A DNA stretch of 8,891 nt from the NCBI GenBank assembly GCA_001564255.1, contig LKNC01000098.1, forward strand, positions 1 through 8,891, read 5' to 3'. Made by a program: the position numbers and the translations under genes. Shown here piece by piece: positions 1 to 6,064 of the stretch (its first letter is position 1; every line of letters starts with the position of its first letter). Under the pieces are notes generated by a model that was given only the letters and a program-made list of their open reading frames with translations, searched no databases and was not told the origin of the DNA. Source of the stretch: Natrialbaceae archaeon Tc-Br11_E2g1 (GTDB lineage Archaea > Halobacteriota > Halobacteria > Halobacteriales > Natrialbaceae).

Positions 1-113
1 CGAGCCGCCCGGTGAGCCGACCGAGAGGCACGAAAATAGATGGTGGTCAACTCGAGAGTGAGGCCCAGCCGCTCGCAGTACCGATTGCACCCAATTGGTG
101 CCAAAGACTACTG

Positions 114-119
114 AAAATT
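114..119 (+). promoter_or_regulatory. Possible TATA-like element for the PAP2 gene
   Basis: An AAAATT run lies about 30 nt before the ATG at 147, the spacing expected for a haloarchaeal TATA box feeding a leaderless or very short-leader transcript. No Shine-Dalgarno sequence precedes the ATG. A small dyad (CCAATTGG at 91-98, inside GCAC...GTGC at 87-101) lies just upstream and could be a regulator site. The rest of bases 1-146 shows no gene I can support. Confidence 0.4.
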
Positions 120-146
120 GGAACGGTACGACCGTAGAAACGACCA

Positions 147-1103
147 ATGCAAACGGTTCTGTGGGACGCCGAGGTAAATCTCGCTCTGCGGGAATCGCTC
201 GCCCCGGTCGTCCCCGTACTCGACCAGATAACTCATCTGGGGGACGGGGCGGTGCTCATCGCAATGGCGGTCTGGATTTACTGGTTCGGTGGTGCTGAAA
301 CCGGTCGCGAACGCGCCTTCGTGATCGCGATCGGCGTGGCGGCTTTCGCCCTGGCGACCGGTATCAAAGGGATCGTGGCCCTGCCTCGCCCCGACCTGGC
401 GTTTGCGCCGGCTGGCTATCCGGGCTACTCGTTTCCGAGCGCACACGCGCTGGGCGCGGCGGCGTTTTACGGCGCGCTCGCGGTCACGATCGAACGGCGC
501 TCTCGACTACTGCGGTACAGTCTCGCTGGCATCGTGATCTTTCTGGTGTCGCTGTCCCGCCTCACGCTGGGTGTTCACTACCTCGGGGACGTTCTGGTCG
601 GGGCGTTCCTCGGACTCTCGCTCGTGTGGATCGGGCACCGCTGGCGACACAACGGACAGTTCCGTCCTGGCCTCGTGTTCGTCTTGGCAACGGCCCTCGC
701 ACTCGTCACGGTGGCACTCGGGTCGCGCGTGTGGGCCTCGCTGGTCATCGGGGCCGGTGTCGGGGGTGGCATCGGCTGGCACTGGGTGAAAGGCCGTCGG
801 ACCACGGACAGCGGGGCGGCGATTCTGGTTACCGGGTTCGTGGCGTTCATCGGGCTGGCAATCGCGGCGGCGATCCCGTTGGCCGTGGGCACGCCGACCC
901 CCGGCGCGCCCGATCCGGTTCCGTTCGTCGTGGAGACGATCGCTTACCTCCTCGTGGTCGCGTTCGTGATGGGCTTGCCCGCGATTGCCACCGCCGTCGA
1001 AGACGACTCCCGGGTCCGCCGGCTACAGCGGGTGTTACCGTTCCGTCGACGCCGGGTACAGTTCGACGCTCTCGGCGAAGAGATCGAGTCGACCGACGAC
1101 TGA
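147..1103 (+). CDS. PAP2-superfamily membrane phosphatase
   Basis: A 318-residue multi-pass membrane protein of the type 2 phosphatidic acid phosphatase superfamily, which removes phosphate from lipid or polyprenyl (di)phosphates at the membrane. All three signature motifs are intact. KX6RP spans residues 74-82. PSAH at 97-100 is the usual PSGH variant and carries the catalytic acid/base His100. SRX5HX3D has Ser137, Arg138, nucleophile His144 and Asp148. Hydrophobic segments flank the motifs, and another block of membrane helices fills about 173-283. A basic, then acidic, cytosolic tail ends the protein. The C-terminal membrane block makes it longer than a minimal PAP2 protein. The ATG at 147 was chosen for its TATA-like spacing and the hydrophobic N-terminal region that follows. 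The substrate cannot be read from sequence: dolichyl/polyprenyl phosphate recycling and archaeal phospholipid dephosphorylation are both possible. It converges with the next gene. Confidence 0.92.
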   Translation: MQTVLWDAEVNLALRESLAPVVPVLDQITHLGDGAVLIAMAVWIYWFGGAETGRERAFVIAIGVAAFALATGIKGIVALPRPDLAFAPAGYPGYSFPSAHALGAAAFYGALAVTIERRSRLLRYSLAGIVIFLVSLSRLTLGVHYLGDVLVGAFLGLSLVWIGHRWRHNGQFRPGLVFVLATALALVTVALGSRVWASLVIGAGVGGGIGWHWVKGRRTTDSGAAILVTGFVAFIGLAIAAAIPLAVGTPTPGAPDPVPFVVETIAYLLVVAFVMGLPAIATAVEDDSRVRRLQRVLPFRRRRVQFDALGEEIESTDD

Positions 1104-2150
1104 TCAGGGCGGCAGCGGGTCCTTGAGTGCCAGTGCCATCGAACTCACCCCACCGACGGCCACGGTAAACCAGTACGTCGCGAAGCGAAACAGGACCGCG
1201 GTCGCCGTCGCGTCGGCGAACCCCATCGGAGAGAGCGAGGCGAGAGCGGCCGCGAGGACGATCTCGACTCCACCGACGCCGCCCGGCGTTGGCGCGATGA
1301 ACCCGAGTTTACTGAGCGCCAGCGCGACGAACACCGTCGCCACGCCGAGTTCGACGCCCACGGCGAGAGCGCTGAGATACAGCGCCGCGGCGAGACCGAC
1401 CCACCCGACGTGTGCCCAGGCGAACGCGAACACGATCGTGCGACGATCATCGGAGAGCAACGCGAGTGTGGTGTAAAACCCCTCAAACCGTCGGGAAACG
1501 TTCGCCCACCGTAACCGGTTTGCGAGTGCAGTCGAGACAACACCGACGACGGCACGGATCCGCGTCCCGATCACGGTTCCCGCCGCCACAAGCGCGTCCC
1601 GGCGTAGCCACGCGACGTATCCGAGCCCCATCACGCCGACAACACCCCCTATCCCGGCGATGGTCGTCGTCGAGATTTCCGGCTCCAGCACGCCGACGAA
1701 GAGCAACCACAGCAGACCCGATCCACCGAGTGTGTAGTAGGGCACGTAGTTCAAGAAATCGGCACTGACAACGCCCGCCAACGATTCCTCGTAGGGGGAG
1801 TCGTAGTACCGGCTGACGATGGCGGCGGTCCCCACGCCGGAGGCCACCTGGCCGTAGGGTGTGACGTATTTGGCAAACATCGCGGTCAGAAAAACGCCCC
1901 CGACCAGCCAGTACGGGCGCGGTTTGTCCACGACACCCAACAGTGTGTGCCAGACGACCGTTCTAGCGACAAGGGTTCCACACGTTGCAAGAACCGCGAG
2001 CGCGTAAATCGAGAGTGATGCGGCCGCGGCGGCCTCGAACACCCCTTCCCAGCCGACGGCCAGGATAAACACTATCAGGACCAGCAGGGCCAGGCCGAGG
2101 GCGATTCCAGCCCGGATTCGAACGGCCCCGGTGTCTGTCCCTTCGGTCAT
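1104..2150 (-). CDS. Flippase-like / LPG synthase transmembrane-domain family protein (UPF0104)
   Basis: A 348-residue polytopic membrane protein of the lysylphosphatidylglycerol-synthase transmembrane (flippase-like, UPF0104) family. The clearest mark is the C-terminal motif PTPGGVGGVE at residues 287-296, followed by a long hydrophobic helix. An earlier family-like block with Pro98 and Gly100 lies near 95-102. About eight or nine hydrophobic segments can be drawn, starting at 14-33. There is no soluble aminoacyl-transfer domain like that of bacterial MprF, so lysyl-lipid synthesis is unlikely. Haloarchaeal relatives are generally thought to move or handle lipid-linked intermediates in the membrane. 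Its stop codon abuts that of the PAP2 phosphatase on the other strand. A shared role in lipid-carrier handling is possible but is only inference, since the two are not co-transcribed. The start at 2150 has a TATA-like box about 30 nt upstream. Confidence 0.88.
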   Translation of the reverse strand: MTEGTDTGAVRIRAGIALGLALLVLIVFILAVGWEGVFEAAAAASLSIYALAVLATCGTLVARTVVWHTLLGVVDKPRPYWLVGGVFLTAMFAKYVTPYGQVASGVGTAAIVSRYYDSPYEESLAGVVSADFLNYVPYYTLGGSGLLWLLFVGVLEPEISTTTIAGIGGVVGVMGLGYVAWLRRDALVAAGTVIGTRIRAVVGVVSTALANRLRWANVSRRFEGFYTTLALLSDDRRTIVFAFAWAHVGWVGLAAALYLSALAVGVELGVATVFVALALSKLGFIAPTPGGVGGVEIVLAAALASLSPMGFADATATAVLFRFATYWFTVAVGGVSSMALALKDPLPP

Positions 2151-2176
2151 TCCGTTCCACCTGTGTCACTCTTCGG

Positions 2177-2183
2177 TAAATAC
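2177..2183 (-). promoter_or_regulatory. TATA-like box for the flippase-like gene
   Basis: On the minus strand the sequence reads GTATTTA, centred about 30 nt before the ATG at 2150, a typical haloarchaeal promoter distance. A weak AGGTGGA stretch also lies 5-15 nt before the start, so either a short leader or leaderless initiation is possible. The remaining bases of 2151-2282 show no gene. Confidence 0.5.
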
Positions 2184-2282
2184 TTTCGCAACTACCGATG
2201 GCCACTGTCCGTTCCAACAGCGTGTCACCCGCGGTCTTCGAACACCCGACGGACACGACCGTCCTCCGGTACGGGCCGAACG

Positions 2283-2855
2283 CTATTCGAACCGCTCGCC
2301 GGCAGGGATCACGACCTCGAGCCAGTTCTCTTCGGGGGGAAGCGGACAGTCGAAGGTGTCAGTGTAAGCACAGAACGGTGAGTACGCCAGATTCAGGTCG
2401 AGGACGATCTCGTCGCCCGTCTGCAGACCGTCGTCGGCCTCGAGTTCCATGTACCGCCCGCCATCGTACGTCCCCTGGCCGGTGGTCTTATCGCGGAACG
2501 GAATAAACAGTGGGTCCTCGCCGCCGGGCTGTTGCTGGTAGGCGTGGAGTCGGCAGGTGACGTCCGCGAGATCCGGGTCGTCACGTTCGAGGTCGAACTC
2601 GAGGGTCGCGACCCGAAGGTACCGGACCTCCCGGCCGGCGGTCGTCTCCATCGGGACGGGTTCTGGGTCGTCGTCGGCCGTGACGGTCGCGGCCACACGG
2701 TAGTCGGGGTCGGGCGGGAAGTACTCGAGGCCGTCGAAGGCGTCGCGTTCATCCGGCGGGATCGGCGACTGGGGGTGGTCGGCGAAAAAGCGGTCTTTCT
2801 CGGCGCGGTTGTCCTCGAGTTCTGTCCGCCAGCGGTCGACGTCGAAGTCGCTCAT
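2283..2855 (-). CDS. DUF1684 family protein
   Basis: A 190-residue soluble, acidic protein with the features of the DUF1684 family, whose function is unknown. Family-typical blocks are visible: FIPFRD at 117-122, then TYDGGRY at 129-135, LDLNLAYSPFCAY at 152-164, and CPLPPEEN at 170-177, ending in a short IPAGE segment. The N-terminal third (about 1-50) is an acidic helical region with a DXWRXELE-like start and an FF pair at 23-24, also usual for the family. There is no signal peptide or membrane segment. The two conserved cysteines (162 and 170) lie in the C-terminal blocks and could bind metal or form part of a pocket, which is inference. The gene is divergent from the PrsW-like gene, with a large palindrome between them. 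The length fits a complete member. Confidence 0.9.
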   Translation of the reverse strand: MSDFDVDRWRTELEDNRAEKDRFFADHPQSPIPPDERDAFDGLEYFPPDPDYRVAATVTADDDPEPVPMETTAGREVRYLRVATLEFDLERDDPDLADVTCRLHAYQQQPGGEDPLFIPFRDKTTGQGTYDGGRYMELEADDGLQTGDEIVLDLNLAYSPFCAYTDTFDCPLPPEENWLEVVIPAGERFE

Positions 2856-2916
2856 AGTGCGGGTACGGACCGACGCCTCGAGTGAGTTGTGGTTCGACCG
2901 TCAGCGAGCGAAACCG

Positions 2917-3002
2917 TGATGACGATAGCTGTGAGCCTTTACCGCCACAACCGCGGAACGTCCTGCGGTTGCGTCGGCAATCGGTCACAGCCATCAGTAT
3001 CA
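2917..3002. repeat. 86-bp imperfect palindrome in a divergent promoter region
   Basis: Pairing base i with base 5919-i gives 31 Watson-Crick matches out of 43 pairs, all around one centre at 2959/2960. The core, 2948-2971, has 20 of its 24 bases in matched pairs (CAACCGC on the left, GCGGTTG on the right). The outer arms contain GATAGCTGTGA (2924-2934) facing the complement of GATGGCTGTGA (2985-2995), with one mismatch. The palindrome stops abruptly at both ends. It lies between the starts of the DUF1684 gene (2855) and the PrsW-like gene (3048). It could be a two-sided operator, a mirrored promoter pair or a decayed inverted-repeat element. The sequence alone does not decide. Confidence 0.7.
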
Positions 3003-3047
3003 GACGTTGGGGAACGTCTTACGGGGATAGCCTCCGTACGGGGAGTC

Positions 3048-4097
3048 ATGTCACGCAGGCGTGATCCGGTCGAGCGGGCGGCCAACGACGCCCGGGACTT
3101 ACACGACGTCTCGACGTGGGAGCCCCGATCGGGCGTCGACCGCCTCGCGTGTGCCGTTTACGACGGGATCCGCCACGGCGTTCGGACGATCGTCGTCCTC
3201 TCGGCACTGTTCGTCACCCTGGCTCTGTTCGCCCAGCCGGCCGTCCTGGTCGCTCGGGAGCCGGCGGTCGCGGTTTTCTTCGCGCTGTCGATCGTGCCCG
3301 CGCTCGCACTCGCCGCCTACATCTGGTATGCCGACATCACGACCAGACAGCCCCTGGGAGTGCTCGTGGCGACGTTCGTCCTCGCGGTGCTCTTTGCGAC
3401 GTTCGCCGCGATCGCAAACTCCGTCGGCGGGGCGTACCTCCGTGCGATTCCACTCGTCGGGACGGTCCTCTTTTTCTACCTGATCGTCGGCCCCATCGAG
3501 GAGGGGGTGAAGCTGCTCGCAGTCCGGGTGTTCGCCTATCGCAGCGACTCCTTCCGTGCGGTCATCGACGGAGCGGTGTTCGGGGCCGTCGCCGGGCTCG
3601 GCTTTGCGGCCATCGAGAACGCGATCTACATCAGCGGCTACGTGACGGCGGTCGCCCCCGAGGCCGGGGTCTACACCGCGGCGACGGGGATCGCGAGCGT
3701 CCGGGCACTGGTCGGTCCCGGACACGTGATCTACTCCGCCATCGCGGGCTTTTACCTCGGCCTCGCCCGGTTCAATCCCGGGTTCGCCGGCCCACTGGTG
3801 GTGAAGGGCCTGCTCGTCGCCGCGTTCGTCCACGCGAGTTACAACACCACCGTTCAGTTCATGCCCGGCCTCATCGTCGAGGTTTTCGCCGTGAGCTACG
3901 GGGCCGCTCTCGTGGCCTTCGTCGTCGTCTACAACCTCGCGATCGGCTACTACCTCTACCGGAAGATCGCCCGCTACCGACGGACCTACCGCGCGGTCGA
4001 CGCCGGCAGGACGGTGGCCGCACCCGAACCCGAACTCACCGAGTTCGATCCGTCCACACGCCAACCGGCGGCCGACGGTGCCGAGCCGCCCGAGTGA
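3048..4097 (+). CDS. PrsW family intramembrane metalloprotease-like protein
   Basis: A 349-residue polytopic membrane protein of the PrsW family, a branch of the CPBP/type II CAAX-protease superfamily. The putative zinc-site motifs are all present: EEGVK (EExxK) at 151-155, FAAIE (FxxxE) at 186-190 followed by Asn191, His226 in GPGHVIYS, and HASYN (HxxxN) at 262-266. About eight hydrophobic segments lie between 47 and 304. The N-terminal 35 residues and the C-terminal 45 are charged and cytosolic-looking. In Bacillus, PrsW cuts an anti-sigma factor. Archaea lack such sigma factors, so the substrate here is unknown. I chose the ATG at 3048 because the in-frame extension back to 2889 has non-haloarchaeal composition (few acidic residues, many Cys and Arg) and would read through the intergenic palindrome. 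A weak CTTACG box lies about 28 nt upstream. Nothing nearby is an obvious substrate. Confidence 0.9.
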   Translation: MSRRRDPVERAANDARDLHDVSTWEPRSGVDRLACAVYDGIRHGVRTIVVLSALFVTLALFAQPAVLVAREPAVAVFFALSIVPALALAAYIWYADITTRQPLGVLVATFVLAVLFATFAAIANSVGGAYLRAIPLVGTVLFFYLIVGPIEEGVKLLAVRVFAYRSDSFRAVIDGAVFGAVAGLGFAAIENAIYISGYVTAVAPEAGVYTAATGIASVRALVGPGHVIYSAIAGFYLGLARFNPGFAGPLVVKGLLVAAFVHASYNTTVQFMPGLIVEVFAVSYGAALVAFVVVYNLAIGYYLYRKIARYRRTYRAVDAGRTVAAPEPELTEFDPSTRQPAADGAEPPE

Positions 4098-4112
4098 GAG
4101 ACACCTCGACCT

Positions 4113-4135
4113 CATACTACTGGACAAAACGGTTT
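4113..4135 (+). repeat. Half copy of the 16-bp inverted-repeat motif between convergent genes
   Basis: ATACTACTGGACAAAA at 4114-4129 matches 13 of 16 bases of the arm ATACTACCGGACGGAA at 6065-6080. Over the 23-bp alignment starting one base earlier, 18 bases match. No facing arm is found in the next 80 bases. It fills the gap between the PrsW-like stop (4097) and the minus-strand stop at 4134. Read on the minus strand it gives a TTTT run just after the Cys-Cys gene, which could serve as an archaeal T-rich terminator. Confidence 0.5.
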
Positions 4136-4349
4136 ACACTCGATCGCACTCGCCACAGGACCGTCGGCGGATCACGAACACGGCGGCCGCAAGCGCCACC
4201 CCGACAGCGGCCGTCTCGAGGAGGCCGGCACCCGCCCCGCCAGCGGCGACGCCACCGGTAACGGCGGCCGTTCCGGGGCCCAGACAACAGAGACTCGCCA
4301 GCCCCCCGAGTCCGACGATCGATCCCCGTATCGGCGGATCGTCACTCAT
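4134..4349 (-). CDS. Small two-helix membrane protein with MerT-like Cys-Cys motif
   Basis: A 71-residue protein with two hydrophobic segments, roughly 11-32 and 44-60, split by a Gly/Ala-rich turn. A vicinal cysteine pair lies in the first helix (LCCLGPG, Cys21-Cys22). A second pair, CGEC (Cys65, Cys68), is in a basic C-terminal tail after RRR. The CCxGP pattern resembles the first helix of the mercury transporter MerT, where the pair carries Hg(II). MerT is longer and has three helices, so the family link is not proven. A metal- or thiol-related membrane role is therefore inference, and no mer genes are nearby. The gene has its own promoter-like box and was probably retained for its protein, since the codon composition matches its neighbours. 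It lies downstream of the riboflavin synthase gene on the same strand but with a 99-bp gap. Confidence 0.72.
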   Translation of the reverse strand: MSDDPPIRGSIVGLGGLASLCCLGPGTAAVTGGVAAGGAGAGLLETAAVGVALAAAVFVIRRRSCGECDRV

Positions 4350-4373
4350 CGTCTACAGGTTGACCGCCGGCCC

Positions 4374-4380
4374 GTATATG
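4374..4380 (-). promoter_or_regulatory. TATA box for the Cys-Cys membrane protein gene
   Basis: On the minus strand CATATAC is centred about 28 nt before the ATG at 4349. There is no Shine-Dalgarno sequence between box and start. Both facts fit a leaderless haloarchaeal transcript and separate this gene from the riboflavin synthase unit upstream. Confidence 0.6.
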
Positions 4381-4448
4381 GGTTCGGGATCTCCACACCG
4401 ACGTGTGAGCCGACGGTCCCCACTCGAGGTGGCTCCCGGTTCCCGCGG

Positions 4449-5096
4449 CTACTCGAGGTAGCCCTCGAGTACCCCCTCGACGTATTTGGCGATCACGTCG
4501 ACCTCGAGGTGGACCGGGTCGCCCGGCTCTTTCTCCGAGAGCGTCGTCAGCTCGTAGGTCGTCGGGATGATCGCGACGGCCACGCGCTCTTCGTCCAGGT
4601 CGGCGACGGTGAGACTGATCCCGTCTATCGTGATCGACCCCTTCTCGACGACGTACCGGCCGTAGCCTTCGGGCAGGCGGAACTCGAAGTACCAGTCCTC
4701 GCCCACCCGCTCTACTGTCTCGACCGCCGCCACCGCGTCGACGTGACCCTGGACGACGTGCCCGTCGAAACGACCGTCGGCGGCCATCGCACGCTCTAGG
4801 TTGACCGCGTCGCCGTCCTCTAACTCGCTGAGGTAGGTCTTCTCGACGGTCTCACTCGCGAGGAAGACCTCGAACCACTCGCCTCGCGGTTCGTCACCGC
4901 TCGCCCGTTCCGAGACGCTTTGCGCCCCGCGCTCCCCGTACCGTTCGACGGTGAGACAGGCTCCGCTAACGCTGATACTCTGGCCGTGTTCGAGCCCCGT
5001 GGCGACTTCGTCGGCCCCGATCCGCAGTCGCAGGCCGTCGTCGGTTTCCTCTCTCGTGACGATCTCGCCGGTTTCCTCGACGATCCCCGTGAACAT
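4449..5096 (-). CDS. ribE: Riboflavin synthase, bacterial (lumazine-binding, alpha-chain) type
   Basis: A 215-residue protein that should join two molecules of 6,7-dimethyl-8-ribityllumazine to give riboflavin and a pyrimidine returned to the pathway. It has the two tandem lumazine-binding barrels of the bacterial trimeric enzyme. The first starts with the diagnostic MFTGIVEE (residues 1-8, with conserved Phe2) and contains SVSGACLTV with Cys47. The second contains GHVVQGHVD (112-120, His113 and His118) and ITIDGISLTV (155-164). It ends with a C-terminal helix for trimer formation. Start 5096 is preferred to an in-frame ATG at 5123 because the family begins exactly at MFTGIVE. Compared with the E. 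coli protein there is an extra charged stretch of about 20 residues near 53-73 in the first barrel. Most archaea use an unrelated riboflavin synthase, while haloarchaea are known to carry this bacterial type. No other riboflavin gene or flavin riboswitch is visible here. Confidence 0.95.
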   Translation of the reverse strand: MFTGIVEETGEIVTREETDDGLRLRIGADEVATGLEHGQSISVSGACLTVERYGERGAQSVSERASGDEPRGEWFEVFLASETVEKTYLSELEDGDAVNLERAMAADGRFDGHVVQGHVDAVAAVETVERVGEDWYFEFRLPEGYGRYVVEKGSITIDGISLTVADLDEERVAVAIIPTTYELTTLSEKEPGDPVHLEVDVIAKYVEGVLEGYLE

Positions 5097-5140
5097 GGTT
5101 GAAGGTGGCCGCCCACGACCCAAAGCCGTTCCGGGTCGGG

Positions 5141-5148
5141 GTGTTTTT
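5141..5148 (+). promoter_or_regulatory. Possible TATA-like box for the 76-residue membrane protein gene
   Basis: GTTTTTCA is the only AT-rich block in the 78-bp divergent gap between the riboflavin synthase start and this gene. It is centred about 30 nt before the ATG at 5175. On the other strand no convincing box at the right distance from 5096 is seen. Confidence 0.4.
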
Positions 5149-5174
5149 CACAGTCGACGGAGTACGCTCGGGCG

Positions 5175-5405
5175 ATGACCGGAATCGTCGATACGATCAA
5201 ACTCGCGGGGACGCTCGTGCTCGCGATCCCCGCCGCGCTCGCCGGTCTCGAGTTCCTCGTCGTCCGGGGCGAACCGGTCGTCGGTGCGGTCTTGCTCGTG
5301 CTCGCGACCGGGCTGGTGGTCGTCCAGCAGTACGTCCCGACGCCGTCGTCGCTCCCGAAACTGCTCGCCAGACGCGTCGTCGGTTCGGCCACCGAAGAGT
5401 CATAA
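5175..5405 (+). CDS. Small haloarchaeal two-helix membrane protein, function unknown
   Basis: A 76-residue protein with a short N-terminal amphipathic stretch leading into a first hydrophobic segment (about 9-30, rich in Leu/Ala/Val). An RGEP turn (31-34) and a second hydrophobic segment (about 35-49) follow. The tail, about 27 residues, is polar with a VPTPSSLPKLLARRVV stretch near 53-68 and an acidic end. I do not recognise an assigned function. The pattern of two helices and a fixed-looking tail resembles small membrane families seen across haloarchaea. Third-position GC and codon use match neighbouring genes, and the ORF fits neatly between a promoter-like box and the J-domain gene promoter, so it is probably real. 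It is divergent from the riboflavin synthase gene, with no evidence of a shared role. Confidence 0.75.
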   Translation: MTGIVDTIKLAGTLVLAIPAALAGLEFLVVRGEPVVGAVLLVLATGLVVVQQYVPTPSSLPKLLARRVVGSATEES

Positions 5406-5433
5406 CGATCCGTATCAGGGCACACAACAGTCA

Positions 5434-5440
5434 TATAATT
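5434..5440 (+). promoter_or_regulatory. TATA box for the J-domain gene
   Basis: TATAATT is centred about 29 nt before the GTG at 5465. It supports GTG 5465 as the start over the in-frame GTG at 5474, which would lie 38 nt away. No Shine-Dalgarno sequence is present, so the transcript is probably leaderless. Confidence 0.6.
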
Positions 5441-5464
5441 CGATCACGTAGTGACCACAATTAG

Positions 5465-6061
5465 GTGGCTACCGTGGCGACGTTCTACGAACGACTCGAG
5501 GTCGACCGGGACGCCGATCCGGCGGAGATCGAACGGGCCTACCGCGAGCGTGTCAAAGAGACCCATCCAGACGTCACCGACGCCGACGGCGAGGAGTTCA
5601 AACGGGTCACCGTCGCCAGGGACGTCCTCCTCGAGGGCGAGACGCGTCGGCGCTACGACCGGATCGGCCACGCTCGGTACGTCCAAGACCACCTAGACCC
5701 CGGGAACTGGCCCGACGTCGGGGAACGGCCACCGCCCCGACGGTCGTCCACTCGCCGACGGCGACGCGACCGACGTCACTCCCCCGGCAGATCGGTCGGG
5801 AACCGTTCGAGGCCGAACGGGCGCAGCTATACGGACAGAGTTCGACGCTACCGGGCCGGGCGTGGCGTCGACACACACGGCGTCCGGGCGACGGCTCACG
5901 TCACCCACTCCCCTCAGCAGAACCCATACGTGCCACACGACCGGGACGTCGCCGAACTGGCGAGCGCCCTCCAGAGCGCGCTTTATCACGCTTTCGTCTG
6001 CAGTTTCGCGATTACGGCACTCGTCCTGTCGCTCACGGCCCTGGTTTTGCTCACACTGTAA
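5465..6061 (+). CDS. J-domain (DnaJ-like) protein with Arg-rich linker and C-terminal membrane anchor
   Basis: A 198-residue protein. Residues 6-68 form a J domain with the FYERLEV start, the HPD motif at 34-36 that stimulates Hsp70 (DnaK) ATPase, and a degraded fourth helix ending in RRRYDRIG. There is no Gly/Phe region, zinc-finger or substrate-binding C-terminal domain, so it is not canonical DnaJ. Residues 88-133 are strikingly basic (runs such as RRRRR at 97-101), unusual in a haloarchaeal proteome. Residues about 163-175 form an amphipathic helix, then a hydrophobic stretch at 176-198 reaches the last residue, so the protein looks tail-anchored with its J domain in the cytoplasm. The inferred role is to bring DnaK to the membrane. 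The Arg-rich linker may bind acidic lipids, nucleic acid or ribosomes. The GTG start is supported by the TATA box position; a GTG three codons later is the alternative. Confidence 0.88.
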   Translation: MATVATFYERLEVDRDADPAEIERAYRERVKETHPDVTDADGEEFKRVTVARDVLLEGETRRRYDRIGHARYVQDHLDPGNWPDVGERPPPRRSSTRRRRRDRRHSPGRSVGNRSRPNGRSYTDRVRRYRAGRGVDTHGVRATAHVTHSPQQNPYVPHDRDVAELASALQSALYHAFVCSFAITALVLSLTALVLLTL

Positions 6062-6064
6062 CAC

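Noticed and set aside
1..146. Possible tail of an upstream gene at the left edge
   Set aside because: Open frames exist in this short stretch but none shows a recognisable ending or composition, so no partial gene is called.
3099..4127. A 342-codon minus-strand open frame opposite the PrsW-like gene
   Set aside because: It is a GC-rich antisense shadow: the translation is a repetitive Arg/Asp/Gly/Glu mix without motifs, while the plus strand carries intact PrsW motifs and membrane helices.
3116..4261. A 381-codon plus-strand open frame overlapping the PrsW-like gene and the Cys-Cys gene
   Set aside because: It is an Arg/Pro-rich out-of-frame shadow that runs across two better-supported genes on opposite strands and has no recognisable domain.
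5097..5174. FMN riboswitch or other RNA element upstream of riboflavin synthase
   Set aside because: The gap is only 78 bp, too short for the conserved FMN aptamer, and no matching conserved blocks are seen.
4820..5434. A 204-codon minus-strand open frame across the riboflavin synthase start and the 76-residue gene
   Set aside because: The frame is low-complexity (Ser/Arg/Thr/Pro) and conflicts with the clear MFTGIVEE start of riboflavin synthase and with the divergent gene.
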